NCBI RefSeq assembly: GCF_001436555.1
Contig: NZ_AYZR01000004.1
Location: 1-64,000, forward strand
Source: Lentilactobacillus senioris DSM 24302 = JCM 17472
GTDB taxonomy: Bacteria > Bacillota > Bacilli > Lactobacillales > Lactobacillaceae
Length of the DNA: 64,000 nt
Direction of reading: 5' to 3'
Within the stretch, counting starts at the first letter, position 1; every line of letters begins with the position of its first letter. Shown one piece after another: positions 43,497 to 51,749 of this stretch. The notes beneath the pieces were generated by a model. It did not search any database, was not told the DNA's origin, and was given only the letters and a program-made list of their open reading frames with translations. The position numbers and the translations under genes were made by a program.

Positions 43497-44933
43497 TTAA
43501 ACTGAAATTTTATTCATTAATAATAACATAATTCCAATTACTGCACCCAAGGAAATCAATGCTGTAAGAATCCATTCATAAGGGAACAATGCACGATCAT
43601 GATGCTCTTCTTTTCTGGCTTTCACGAAGAACCAGATTCCTGGAATATATGCAATAAAGCATAATAATACATATTGTAATCCAGCTAAGTAAATCCCTAC
43701 ACATTGAAATGCTAAGGCTAAAAAGCCAATTAACACTTGCCCATTTTGCCGTTTGCGCCAAGCAAACTTCATTTGATATGCTCCTACAAAGATATAGCTA
43801 ATCACAATTGCTGCCGTACACAGCGAGTAAGCAAAATTATATGCACTTTCCATAAAAAGAAGTGAAATCAAGAAAATTTGTACTAATCCAGCAGTCACAA
43901 CTAAAGCGACAATTGGTGCCTTATGTTTATTTTCTTTAGCAAAAAACTTAGGTAGCAAGCCTTCATCCGCCATTAAGCGCATGGTTTCCGCAGGTAGCAT
44001 GGTCCAAGAAATCCAAGAGCCAAATAAAGAAATGATGAGGCCGATACTAATAAACGCTCCACCCCAAGTTCCAACCATATCCTTAAAAATATAAACCATG
44101 GCTGGTTGATCAAGATTCATTAATTCGGTCCGGCTCATATAACCATACGGCAAAATAGATGCTAGGACATAAATTAAAATTAAACACAGTAGCCCTATAA
44201 TGGTAGCTTTTCCTGCATCCGATTTACGTTTAGCTCGTGAAGATAAATTTACGGCCCCTTCAACCCCAACGAAAACCCACATCATTACCATCATACAGTT
44301 TTTAATTTGTTCGCCGACTCCTTTGCCGCCATTGAAATTACCAGAAACGTTATTCCAAAAATGAGCGGTAAAAATTTGACTCTTAAATAGTAGCAAGGCA
44401 ATAACAATAAACGTGAAGAGTGGGATTAACTTACAAATCGTAATAATAGCGTTAAGGAATGCTGCATTTTCAACGCCTCGACTAACAAACCAAGTTAATC
44501 CCCACGAAACAATACTAGCGCAGATAATCGCAATCACACTTTGCCCTGATTTGAATGCGGGCACAAAATAACCAATCGCACTCATCATCACGGTGGCGAA
44601 GGCAACGTTGCCAAGCCATGTAGATAGCCAATATCCCCATCCGCTAATGAAACCGGCATAGTCACCAAAGCCTTCCTGGGCATAAGCAAAGATTCCTTCT
44701 AATTCTGGCCTTTCTAACACTAAGTTATTCAAACTAAGAGCCAACATCAAAATTCCAAATCCCACAATTCCCCAAGCAATCAAGGCCGGCCCTGGTGAGG
44801 CCCCTACTGCTAAGTCAGACGTTAACGCAAAGATTCCCGCTCCAATAGCAGATGTAATTACCATTGCAATCAAAGACGGTAGACTAATTCCATTTACATT
44901 ACCAGTTAGTTCATCTTTTTTCATTGCTTTCAC
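43497..44933 (-). CDS. APC family basic amino acid antiporter (ArcD-like)
   Basis: 478 residues and 12-14 membrane helices. SLPSLIAMVITSAIGAGIFALTSDLAVGASPGPALIAW is the APA/basic amino-acid antiporter signature; VFVGVEGAVNLSSRAKRKSDAGKAT is the conserved segment after helix 6-7. ArcD exchanges arginine for ornithine in the deiminase pathway, and related proteins exchange agmatine/putrescine. The aminotransferase gene downstream supports the arginine-related version. A weak cre-like site lies at 45021-45036. Confidence 0.85.
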   Translation of the reverse strand: MKAMKKDELTGNVNGISLPSLIAMVITSAIGAGIFALTSDLAVGASPGPALIAWGIVGFGILMLALSLNNLVLERPELEGIFAYAQEGFGDYAGFISGWGYWLSTWLGNVAFATVMMSAIGYFVPAFKSGQSVIAIICASIVSWGLTWFVSRGVENAAFLNAIITICKLIPLFTFIVIALLLFKSQIFTAHFWNNVSGNFNGGKGVGEQIKNCMMVMMWVFVGVEGAVNLSSRAKRKSDAGKATIIGLLCLILIYVLASILPYGYMSRTELMNLDQPAMVYIFKDMVGTWGGAFISIGLIISLFGSWISWTMLPAETMRLMADEGLLPKFFAKENKHKAPIVALVVTAGLVQIFLISLLFMESAYNFAYSLCTAAIVISYIFVGAYQMKFAWRKRQNGQVLIGFLALAFQCVGIYLAGLQYVLLCFIAYIPGIWFFVKARKEEHHDRALFPYEWILTALISLGAVIGIMLLLMNKISV

Positions 44934-45066
44934 ATCCTAACCCTATAATATGATTGTATTTATTTTAATGATAATAATAACGTAATATCAAATCTAATGG
45001 CTGATATTCATTGTTTTTTTACGAAAGCGGTACCATTTTGTTCACATTTTAACATAACTATCTATT

Positions 45067-45110
45067 AAAAAAAGATCCTAACCAATACCACAGCAGTATT
45101 AATTAGGATC
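45067..45110 (-). terminator. Terminator of the alcohol dehydrogenase gene
   Basis: On the minus strand GATCCTAA..AATAC pairs with GTATT..TTAGGATC around CTGCTGTG, followed by a T run. It lies just after the dehydrogenase stop. Confidence 0.85.
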
Positions 45111-45123
45111 CAACTATTTAATA

Positions 45124-46314
45124 TTAAAATTCTTCTGGCGTCATTGAATCTTGATAGATTTTTTTAACGTCTTCTACACTCAAGTTTACGTAAGGTGCGG
45201 TGTCTAAATGACCGACCTTGACCGCACTTTGGGCCATTGCATCAAAGTATTGATCATCATTGATGTCAACACCTGGAAGGGTCATTGGAATTTGCATTAA
45301 GTTCAACCATTCGTAGGTCTTCTTAATCGCTAATTCAGCAATTTCACGATCACTACCGTTATCAATATGCCAAACGTTACGACCGAAGCGAGCAAATAAT
45401 GCTTCAGTATCATCTGACAAGATAAACTTCATCCATCTTGGTGTAAGGATTCCTAATCCCACACCGTGGGTAATATCGTAATAAGCTGACAATTCGTGTT
45501 CCAATGGGTGCACGGTCCAACCATCTTGGCCACCTAACTGCACAATTCCATTAAGCGCCATCGTTGCTGACCACATTAGGTTAGCCCGAGCATCGTAACT
45601 ATCAGGATGTTCCAAAGCGATTGGAGCCCATTTAATTACTGCTCGCATCAAACCTTCGATCATCCCTTTGGAAGCATCGTTAGCTGGTTGAGCGTCAAAA
45701 TATTGTTCAGTCAAATGACTGAAAATATCAATAGAACCCGCAGCAGTTTGCCAAGCTGAGACTGTGTAAGTCAAGGTAGGATCTAAGAAAGATACAGCTG
45801 GACTGTTAGGACCTTGAGTACCTAATTTTTGATGGGTAGCGGGATTAGAAATCACAGAACCAAAGTTCATTTCAGTTCCCGTAGCTGCCAAAGTTAAAAT
45901 GTCGACCACTGGTAATTGGTTTAACTTCATCCGGTCGGCACCGTTAGCCTTAACTACCAGATCCCATGGATCACCATCGTAGTAGTATGCAGACGCAATT
46001 ACCTTGCTGGCATCAATAACTGAACCACCACCAACGGCTAAGATAACATCAACGTTATTTTCTTTGGCTAAGCGTTGGCCTTCTCTAACAGAATCAATCT
46101 TAGGATTAGGCTCCACTCCGGAAAGTTCCGTAATGTTTAGATCGTGTAATAATGCCTTAACCCGATCATATAATCCTGATTTTTTAATCGATTGCCCACC
46201 ATAAACGAGCAACACATTGTTACCAAATTGAGTTACCGCATCGTGTAAGCCGGCGTCAATAACGTCAGTTCCGAAGCGAATGTCCGTAGTATTATGAAAG
46301 CGAAAATCTTGCAT
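45124..46314 (-). CDS. Iron-containing alcohol dehydrogenase (YqhD/BDH type)
   Basis: About 396 residues from ATG 46314, chosen for AAGGAGG upstream; an earlier in-frame start has none. The type III fold is shown by the N-terminal FRFHNTTDIRFG, the dinucleotide site AVGGGSVIDASK, TLAATGTEMN and the metal-ligand stretch NDASKGMIEGL/DGWTVHPLEHELSAYYDITHGVGL. It reduces aldehydes to alcohols with NAD(P)H. TATAAT lies in the short upstream region, with a poor -35. Confidence 0.9.
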   Translation of the reverse strand: MQDFRFHNTTDIRFGTDVIDAGLHDAVTQFGNNVLLVYGGQSIKKSGLYDRVKALLHDLNITELSGVEPNPKIDSVREGQRLAKENNVDVILAVGGGSVIDASKVIASAYYYDGDPWDLVVKANGADRMKLNQLPVVDILTLAATGTEMNFGSVISNPATHQKLGTQGPNSPAVSFLDPTLTYTVSAWQTAAGSIDIFSHLTEQYFDAQPANDASKGMIEGLMRAVIKWAPIALEHPDSYDARANLMWSATMALNGIVQLGGQDGWTVHPLEHELSAYYDITHGVGLGILTPRWMKFILSDDTEALFARFGRNVWHIDNGSDREIAELAIKKTYEWLNLMQIPMTLPGVDINDDQYFDAMAQSAVKVGHLDTAPYVNLSVEDVKKIYQDSMTPEEF

Positions 46315-46386
46315 AGTAATTGGGGCCTCCTTATAAGTAGTAAGCTCATTATACGCCAAGTAAGTAAAGATGGCACTCAAAGACAC

Positions 46387-46421
46387 AAAAACTTTCGGTT
46401 AATGCTTAACCGAAAGTTTTT
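46387..46421. terminator. Bidirectional intrinsic terminator
   Basis: AAAACTTTCGGTTAA and TTAACCGAAAGTTTT around a 3-base loop. It closes the DUF4097 operon on the minus strand. Confidence 0.88.
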
Positions 46422-46425
46422 GATT

Positions 46426-47238
46426 TTAATTAATAACATTATTAGCGTCATGGTTAATTAATTTAATTAACGGAGTTTGATCCGCATGATGAATAATTGG
46501 GCTAGCGCTGGTTTTACTCTTAAGTCGGTTTTTCCCATTGGTAGTTTGTAAATAATAACCTTTGGCTGCGACACCGTTCACCCGGTTAAGCCCATCGTAG
46601 TTGTTAACAGCTAATTTATTGGTTAGCTTACCACTATCCATTTCGAAGCTACCATCTCTTAATTTGGCCTGACCGTTAGTAACTCTTAACTGGGTCAAAT
46701 GCACGTTACCATCATTACTGTTGAGCTTAAAGTTCTTAATCGTTCCCCTGGTAGCAAATAAATCACCATCGCCTTGAGAAGTCTCTAAGCGGTTAATGTA
46801 ATTATCAGTTAAATTAATTTGACCATTCGCATTATTAATTTTAACGTTGGTTAAGACCGCTGACTCTGGCACCGTGATGATAATATTGTGTACCGGGGCA
46901 GCTTGCCAATCGATCCCTCCACTAAAGCTATCACTCCAGTCTTGGGTTACCGTTAATTTTTGGTGACTAACACGATAAGTGGGCTTACCCACGTTGCGAT
47001 CTTCCAAACGAATACCATAGCGTTTGCCCCGTTGAATGGCGATATTAGCGTCTGTAACATCTAGATCAATTTCTGTTATTGTGGGTAAAGTTTTATTCCG
47101 CACTTCTTCGTGGACGATCTTAGGGCGCCAATCCTTACCAACTGCAACCGGTTGAGCACCGCCCATTCGCCAACCGATAAAAGTAGCGATTAACCCACCA
47201 ACAAATAAGACAACGCCAAATTTAATTAGTTTCTTCAT
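46426..47238 (-). CDS. DUF4097-type beta-helix membrane-anchored protein
   Basis: 270 residues. One N-terminal membrane helix (about 4-24) and then repeating beta strands (IDLDVTDANIAIQRG, LTNVKINNANGQINLTDNYINRLETSQGDGDL, LNSNDGNVHL). This is the DUF4097 repeat pattern of PspC/LiaX-like envelope proteins. It overlaps the DUF1700 gene by 17 bases, forming a PadR-DUF1700-DUF4097 operon typical of Firmicutes envelope-stress modules. The exact job is unknown. Confidence 0.85.
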   Translation of the reverse strand: MKKLIKFGVVLFVGGLIATFIGWRMGGAQPVAVGKDWRPKIVHEEVRNKTLPTITEIDLDVTDANIAIQRGKRYGIRLEDRNVGKPTYRVSHQKLTVTQDWSDSFSGGIDWQAAPVHNIIITVPESAVLTNVKINNANGQINLTDNYINRLETSQGDGDLFATRGTIKNFKLNSNDGNVHLTQLRVTNGQAKLRDGSFEMDSGKLTNKLAVNNYDGLNRVNGVAAKGYYLQTTNGKNRLKSKTSASPIIHHADQTPLIKLINHDANNVIN

Positions 47239-47899
47239 GGTTATCCCCCTTTACTTTCGGTTGTTTCTTAGTGATCTTACGGTAAAGCCAGCTGATCGCA
47301 ATCGCAATCATAGCAACGGCCCACTTTAACACACTAATTGCAATTGGAATGCCAATAAACAGGGCTCCCAGACCGGTGACCCCGACTCCTAAGTAAAAGA
47401 GTGCTACGTTAGCGTTCGTTAATACCATCATAATTCCAATGTAAATGGCAATAACGGATAACACAAATACCGTTCCCACCATTACAACGGCCGCAAATAG
47501 TAAAGCGCCTACGGTTAGCATCCCCGCAAATAATACTGCTAACACCGCTAAAGCTAGCGGAATCGTTAGTGGCGTTGAAGCAATTCCTAAAATCACCAAC
47601 CAAATCAACATAACGTTGGAACGGCCATCTTGTTTTTGAATTTTTTCCTTAACCGCTTGATCATTAGAACTAAATTCAGAATTACTTTCATCAGCGTTAA
47701 TGGAGTAATCCGCTAATACTTTATGGGTCAGTTGCTTTGGAGTTCCCAAACGGGATTCCACTTCTGATTTGGTAACTAATCCCGCGTCTTGTAGATATTC
47801 AGCGTAAAATTCTACTACGTCATCAATTTCTTCCGCGGTCAAATGCCCCGCTAATCGATTTTTTAATTCATCTAAGTACTGTTGTACATCCCTTGCCAT
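47222..47899 (-). CDS. DUF1700/HAAS domain membrane protein
   Basis: 225 residues. The N-terminal ~70 residues are the HAAS motif (YLDELKNRLAGHLTAEEIDDVVEFYAEYL, RLGTPKQLTHKVLADY), followed by four to five membrane helices and a basic tail. Such proteins are regularly paired with PadR-like regulators and DUF4097 proteins. Its start overlaps the stop of the padR-like gene by one base (TAATG). Partner of both neighbours. Confidence 0.85.
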   Translation of the reverse strand: MARDVQQYLDELKNRLAGHLTAEEIDDVVEFYAEYLQDAGLVTKSEVESRLGTPKQLTHKVLADYSINADESNSEFSSNDQAVKEKIQKQDGRSNVMLIWLVILGIASTPLTIPLALAVLAVLFAGMLTVGALLFAAVVMVGTVFVLSVIAIYIGIMMVLTNANVALFYLGVGVTGLGALFIGIPIAISVLKWAVAMIAIAISWLYRKITKKQPKVKGDNHEETN

Positions 47900-48240
47900 T
47901 ATCCCTGTCCTCCTAAAGCCACCGGTGGAATTTGAGTTTGATCAAAAATGCCATCTAAATTCTTTTTATACGTTTTCCACGCCCCTAAAAGTTGTTCCAG
48001 GTGTTGCGTTCCCGCTTCCGTAATCCGGTAATATCGCCGATTTCTTCCCTGAAATGGTTGGTCATAAGTAGTTAACCAATCATTTTTTTGCAGGCGCTTT
48101 AATACTGGATACATAGTTGAGTCGGAAATATTAATCGTTTTTTGGATTTCTTGGGTAATTGCGTACCCATAGTAATCTTCTCGCGTTAACAGAGAAAGTA
48201 CTAAACCATCTAACAACTCCGAGCTGATTTGAATTTCCAT
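47899..48240 (-). CDS. PadR family transcriptional regulator
   Basis: About 113 residues. The winged helix is clear (LLTREDYYGYAITQEI, STMYPVLKRLQKNDWLTTYD, NRRYYRITEAGTQHL) with the short C-terminal dimer helix of the PadR-s2 class. ATG 48240 is chosen over 48252 because AAGGA is 11 bases upstream; the first ATG touches the ribosome binding site. Heads the module and likely autoregulates it. Confidence 0.9.
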   Translation of the reverse strand: MEIQISSELLDGLVLSLLTREDYYGYAITQEIQKTINISDSTMYPVLKRLQKNDWLTTYDQPFQGRNRRYYRITEAGTQHLEQLLGAWKTYKKNLDGIFDQTQIPPVALGGQG

Positions 48241-48400
48241 AGTTTTTTCCATCCTTTATTAATTACAATTTAATATTATACGTCATATAGTATAGACGTC
48301 AAACCTTTTTTAAGTTGGAGGCAGATCCATTGAATTTAATCTAAATGCATGCTAAAACTGATAATATGCAATTCAGAACTCTTTAGGGGGATTAACTAAC

Positions 48401-49336
48401 ATGAAAAAAGAAACCGTTGCTGCCGCGATTGCCCTTCCTTTTATTACGGCAACCGGCTTACTAGATGCTTCCGAACGTTTATATAAATTTGTTTTTAACC
48501 GGGTTAACGAAGTCCCACCCACCTCTGAAGAAAAGCAAAAATATGCTGCTGATTACTATGGCTACGTTGATTGGCTTCATACCCAGCCGACTAGAATCTG
48601 GCATTTAAATGGCAATACTGATGAGCAATTAAGTGCCATTTTCGTCCCCGCCGATCAAGAGAGTAATGACACGGTGATCATTGCCCATGGTTACAAAGGT
48701 AACGGTGAAACTATGGCTAATTACGCTAAAATGTTTCATGAATTGGGCTTTAACGTATTGCTTCCTGATAGTCGAGCCCACGGTAATTCTGCTGGTAAAT
48801 ATATTACTTTTGGCTGGCTAGACCGCTTAGATTATTTAGATTGGATCACCAAAATTATCAACTATGGCGGCGCTGATACCCGGATTGTGCTCTTCGGAGT
48901 TTCTATGGGTGGGGCCACGGTAGAGATGTTAAGCGGTGAGAAACTTCCAGAACAAGTAAAATTAATCATTGCTGACTGTGGTTATTCTGATATTAATAGC
49001 GAATTAACCTACCTATTAAAGCAACTCTACCACATGCCAAAATATCCAATTGTACCAGCTGTAAGCTTAATTAATAAACGCCGCCAAGGATTTAATTTAA
49101 AGCAAGTATCTTCTATTAACCAACTAGCTAATAATAAGCTTCCTATCTTCTTCATCCACGGTGAAAAAGATACCTACGTACCTACCGAAATGGTCAATGA
49201 AAATTATGCCGCCACTAAGGGGCCTAAACAGAAATGGATTGTTCCTAATGCCGCGCATGCAGAAAGTTTTTGGATTAATCCAGAGGAATACCGCCGAAGA
49301 GTTAAGGAATTTTTGGACGAGTATTTAATTGAATAG
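48401..49336 (+). CDS. Alpha/beta hydrolase (DUF1749/serine aminopeptidase-like)
   Basis: 311 residues. An N-terminal hydrophobic stretch (about 6-20) may anchor it to the membrane. The catalytic elements are AHGYKGNGETM (oxyanion), GVSMGGATV (nucleophilic Ser), GEKDTYVP (Asp) and AAHAESFW (His). Substrate unknown; similar proteins in lactobacilli are annotated as lysophospholipase-like or esterases. GGGGG lies upstream of the ATG. Its TAG stop is the first three bases of a repeat unit, TAGAGTGCTGAG. Confidence 0.88.
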   Translation: MKKETVAAAIALPFITATGLLDASERLYKFVFNRVNEVPPTSEEKQKYAADYYGYVDWLHTQPTRIWHLNGNTDEQLSAIFVPADQESNDTVIIAHGYKGNGETMANYAKMFHELGFNVLLPDSRAHGNSAGKYITFGWLDRLDYLDWITKIINYGGADTRIVLFGVSMGGATVEMLSGEKLPEQVKLIIADCGYSDINSELTYLLKQLYHMPKYPIVPAVSLINKRRQGFNLKQVSSINQLANNKLPIFFIHGEKDTYVPTEMVNENYAATKGPKQKWIVPNAAHAESFWINPEEYRRRVKEFLDEYLIE

Positions 49337-49455
49337 AGTGCTGAGGGACTCGGGAACTAACGAGTTTCTAACCTAAAAATAGCAGGTAGTTCGGCGAATG
49401 CCACTATCTGTTATTTTGTGGTTAGGTGAGTTAATTGAGTGCCGAAGCCGTTTTA
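49337..49455 (+). repeat. Structured repeat unit 5
   Basis: It begins AGTGCTGAG and ends GAAGCCGTTTTA, with a first ~50 bases almost identical to unit 1 at 33327. CTAACC pairs with GGTTAG and AATAGCAGGTAG with CTATCTGTTATT. Two pairs are G-T in the DNA, so they are G-U only in the plus-strand RNA. Confidence 0.85.
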
Positions 49456-49460
49456 GATAA

Positions 49461-49530
49461 AGTGCTGAACGTCACGGGTACTTTTGAGTACCAATGAAAA
49501 AAGAACGCAATAGTCGCGTTCTTTTTCTTT
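49461..49530 (+). repeat. Truncated repeat unit 6 fused to a terminator
   Basis: AGTGCTGAAC..TCACGGGT.CTTT.GAGTACCAAT matches the first half of unit 3. After that the unit runs into AAAAAAGAACGC and the terminator, where its second half would be. Confidence 0.78.
49497..49525. terminator. Bidirectional terminator
   Basis: AAAAAGAACGC pairs with GCGTTCTTTTT around a 6-base loop AATAGT-like. It ends the hydrolase transcript with its repeats, and the convergent aldo/keto reductase. Confidence 0.85.
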
Positions 49531-49534
49531 TAGT

Positions 49535-50482
49535 TTATTTAAAAGCAGCAAAGGCTTTAACAATCGTTTCATATTCTGCCACGCTTAATTCAATTTGCAT
49601 GGCAGCAGCGTTATTTACAACTTGTTCTGGCTGTTTAGCTCCCGGAATGACAACCGAAACTAACGGATTTTGCATGTACCAGGCTAAAACTACCTGAGCC
49701 ACATTAGCATTATGGTTAGCTGCAATTGGTCGTAGTTGATCTACCGCCGCTAAAATCTGTTTGAAGCGCTCGCCAGTAAAGTCTGGCATCTGACTTCTAA
49801 TATCACCATCTGCAAAAGTTACCTCGCTGGTATATTTTCCGGTTAATAATCCCGAAGCCAGTGGGAAGTAAGGTACAAAGCTAATTTGGTGATCCTTTAA
49901 ATATGGCATCATTACCTGAGCATTTTCTTGATGCAATAAACTATACTCATCTTCCACTACATCAACATAACCATCAGCGTTAGCTTCTTTGATTTGAGCT
50001 AGTGAGAAATTAGAAACACCGATCGCCCGAATTTTCCCCTGTTCCTTTAACCGTTGCAAAGCTCCAACCGCTTCAGCTTTCGGGGTATTGTCATCCGGAA
50101 AATGAATATAGTAAATATCCACGTAGTCAGTTTGAAGGCGTTTAAGACTGGCTTCCACTTGAGCAGTTAAAAATTCAGGATCGTTATTAATTACCTCACT
50201 ACCACTACTAAAATCATGGGCTCCCTTAGTAGCCAATGCAAAAGAATGCCGATCATAATCTTTAATGGCTTGTCCAACTAATTCTTCGGAATGGCCTAGC
50301 CCATAAACATAGGCGGTATCTAATAATTTAATACCATTATCTAGTCCGGCCTTAACAACCTCTATCCCCGTTTGATCTTGCAAATTTGGAAAAAGATTCG
50401 TCCCACCGACTGCGTTAGTTCCCAATCCTAACGGTGTTGATTCCACGTCACTCTTACCAATGGTTACGTTTGCTTGTGTCAT
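49535..50482 (-). CDS. Aldo/keto reductase
   Basis: 315 residues of the AKR barrel. Catalytic residues appear in KLLDTAYVYGLGHSEELVG (Asp, Tyr), FALATKGAHDF (Lys) and YIHFPDD (His). The NADPH site PLASGLLTGKY and SVVIPGAKQPEQV are present. It reduces aldehydes or ketones; substrate unknown. GGAGG precedes the ATG. Confidence 0.92.
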   Translation of the reverse strand: MTQANVTIGKSDVESTPLGLGTNAVGGTNLFPNLQDQTGIEVVKAGLDNGIKLLDTAYVYGLGHSEELVGQAIKDYDRHSFALATKGAHDFSSGSEVINNDPEFLTAQVEASLKRLQTDYVDIYYIHFPDDNTPKAEAVGALQRLKEQGKIRAIGVSNFSLAQIKEANADGYVDVVEDEYSLLHQENAQVMMPYLKDHQISFVPYFPLASGLLTGKYTSEVTFADGDIRSQMPDFTGERFKQILAAVDQLRPIAANHNANVAQVVLAWYMQNPLVSVVIPGAKQPEQVVNNAAAMQIELSVAEYETIVKAFAAFK

Positions 50483-50683
50483 CCCAATTTCCTCCTTGTA
50501 ATCGCTATTTTAAGATTTATTATACCGAGCCAACTTCAATAACCCAATCCCTTTTACCAATTTAATAAAAGTCAAGTAACGGTAACGACCCTTAAAAATC
50601 ACTAACATTCACAACCTTATGCTGGTCAAATCACTTAATTTCAGTAATAATAATAAAGCAGCATTTTTAAGAGGAGATCAAAC

Positions 50684-51259
50684 ATGTTAATTGGAATTGG
50701 AGTTGTTTTAATCCTGATTCTGATTGGGTATTTATTTCACCGTAAATGGAAATTTCGCTCAATTATTATCAGCGTCAGTTTAATATTACTAGCAGTGGTT
50801 AGTTACTTAATTGCTACTAACCACCAAAACCATTACGGGATGCATGTTTTCATTGATTCTAGTGGTAGTATGCTCTATTCTCCAATCGCTAATCATCCCA
50901 GAATTTTACTGTACGACGATGGCGCTCCCAATAATCAAAAGCGGGTTTATTATTTCAAACAATATCCTAATCAACCCACAATTTCTAAAACTGATTCGCA
51001 AGCCACAATTACTAAGGTAACCATTATCGAGCAACCCGCTAGCCTGGTCACTAAAACGGGGTACTGGATCTACAATTCGTCCAATAGTCAATTCTGGTTT
51101 GATTTTTCACACAATAATAACCAATTCGATCACAAGTCATACTACTTCAATATTAACTCTAGTTGGATTGAAATGAGCATCACTGAAGCTAAGCAGCAAC
51201 ATTTATTGGATGCTAATACCCTACAACAAATTAAACAGGCCAAAATAGCCACATATTAA
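50684..51259 (+). CDS. DUF4811-like membrane protein
   Basis: 191 residues. Two N-terminal membrane helices (about 2-18 and 26-44) and a ~145-residue extracellular domain (MHVFIDSSGSMLYSP, RVYYFKQYPNQP, TKTGYWIYNSSNSQFWF). The SSGSM string is not a von Willebrand metal site because the rest of the MIDAS is missing. It resembles DUF4811 proteins of lactobacilli; function unknown. AGGAG precedes the ATG. Confidence 0.7.
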   Translation: MLIGIGVVLILILIGYLFHRKWKFRSIIISVSLILLAVVSYLIATNHQNHYGMHVFIDSSGSMLYSPIANHPRILLYDDGAPNNQKRVYYFKQYPNQPTISKTDSQATITKVTIIEQPASLVTKTGYWIYNSSNSQFWFDFSHNNNQFDHKSYYFNINSSWIEMSITEAKQQHLLDANTLQQIKQAKIATY

Positions 51260-51293
51260 AAACAGCCGCCACAATTAGTGGACGGCTGTTTTT
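51258..51293. terminator. Bidirectional intrinsic terminator
   Basis: AAAAACAGCCG.CCAC pairs with GTGG.CGGCTGTTTTT, between convergent DUF4811-like and PPOX genes. Confidence 0.88.
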
Positions 51294-51295
51294 AA

Positions 51296-51724
51296 TTAGA
51301 ACCGATAAGTTTGCTTGTTTCCCAAATCATTATTCACTACCGCAGATGACATTTTAATTTCAAACGCCTCTAACGATTCACCCGAGGCATCCCAAATTTT
51401 TTGGTAACCCGGGATTAACTCTAAGTAGCGAGGTAATAGGTCCAGCATCGATTGAGTAGCGTGCTCAATATTTACGTGGTGAGAACGAACTGACGGGCAA
51501 TGCTCTATTTCATTACGAGGAATAGTAACTAACGCCGCATCTGGGTGCTGTTCATAAACAGCGATGGCTGCACTGTTCTTTTTTGCTGCAAAGTATAATA
51601 CTCCAGGTTGATCCTGATACCACACAAAATTTACAATTTTTACATCTGCCAAGTTAGCAAGTGAAGTACTCAATGCCAATCTGTCAGCTGCTTGCAAGGC
51701 TTGATTCATCAATTCAGTTTCCAT
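51296..51724 (-). CDS. Pyridoxamine 5'-phosphate oxidase family (FMN split-barrel) protein
   Basis: 142 residues with the split-barrel pattern: VKIVNFVWYQDQPGVLYFAAKKNS, then HPDAALVTIPRNE. The family binds FMN or F420 and includes reductases of small molecules. Key residues for pyridoxamine oxidase itself are not evident, so the specific reaction is open. It lies 25 bases downstream of the quinone oxidoreductase gene and is probably cotranscribed. Confidence 0.75.
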   Translation of the reverse strand: METELMNQALQAADRLALSTSLANLADVKIVNFVWYQDQPGVLYFAAKKNSAAIAVYEQHPDAALVTIPRNEIEHCPSVRSHHVNIEHATQSMLDLLPRYLELIPGYQKIWDASGESLEAFEIKMSSAVVNNDLGNKQTYRF

Positions 51725-51749
51725 TGGTACTTCTCCTTTTCACTACAAA

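Noticed and set aside
50684-51259. Von Willebrand-type adhesin suggested by DSSGSM
   Set aside because: The DxSxS string is present, but the other metal-site motifs and the domain length are missing.
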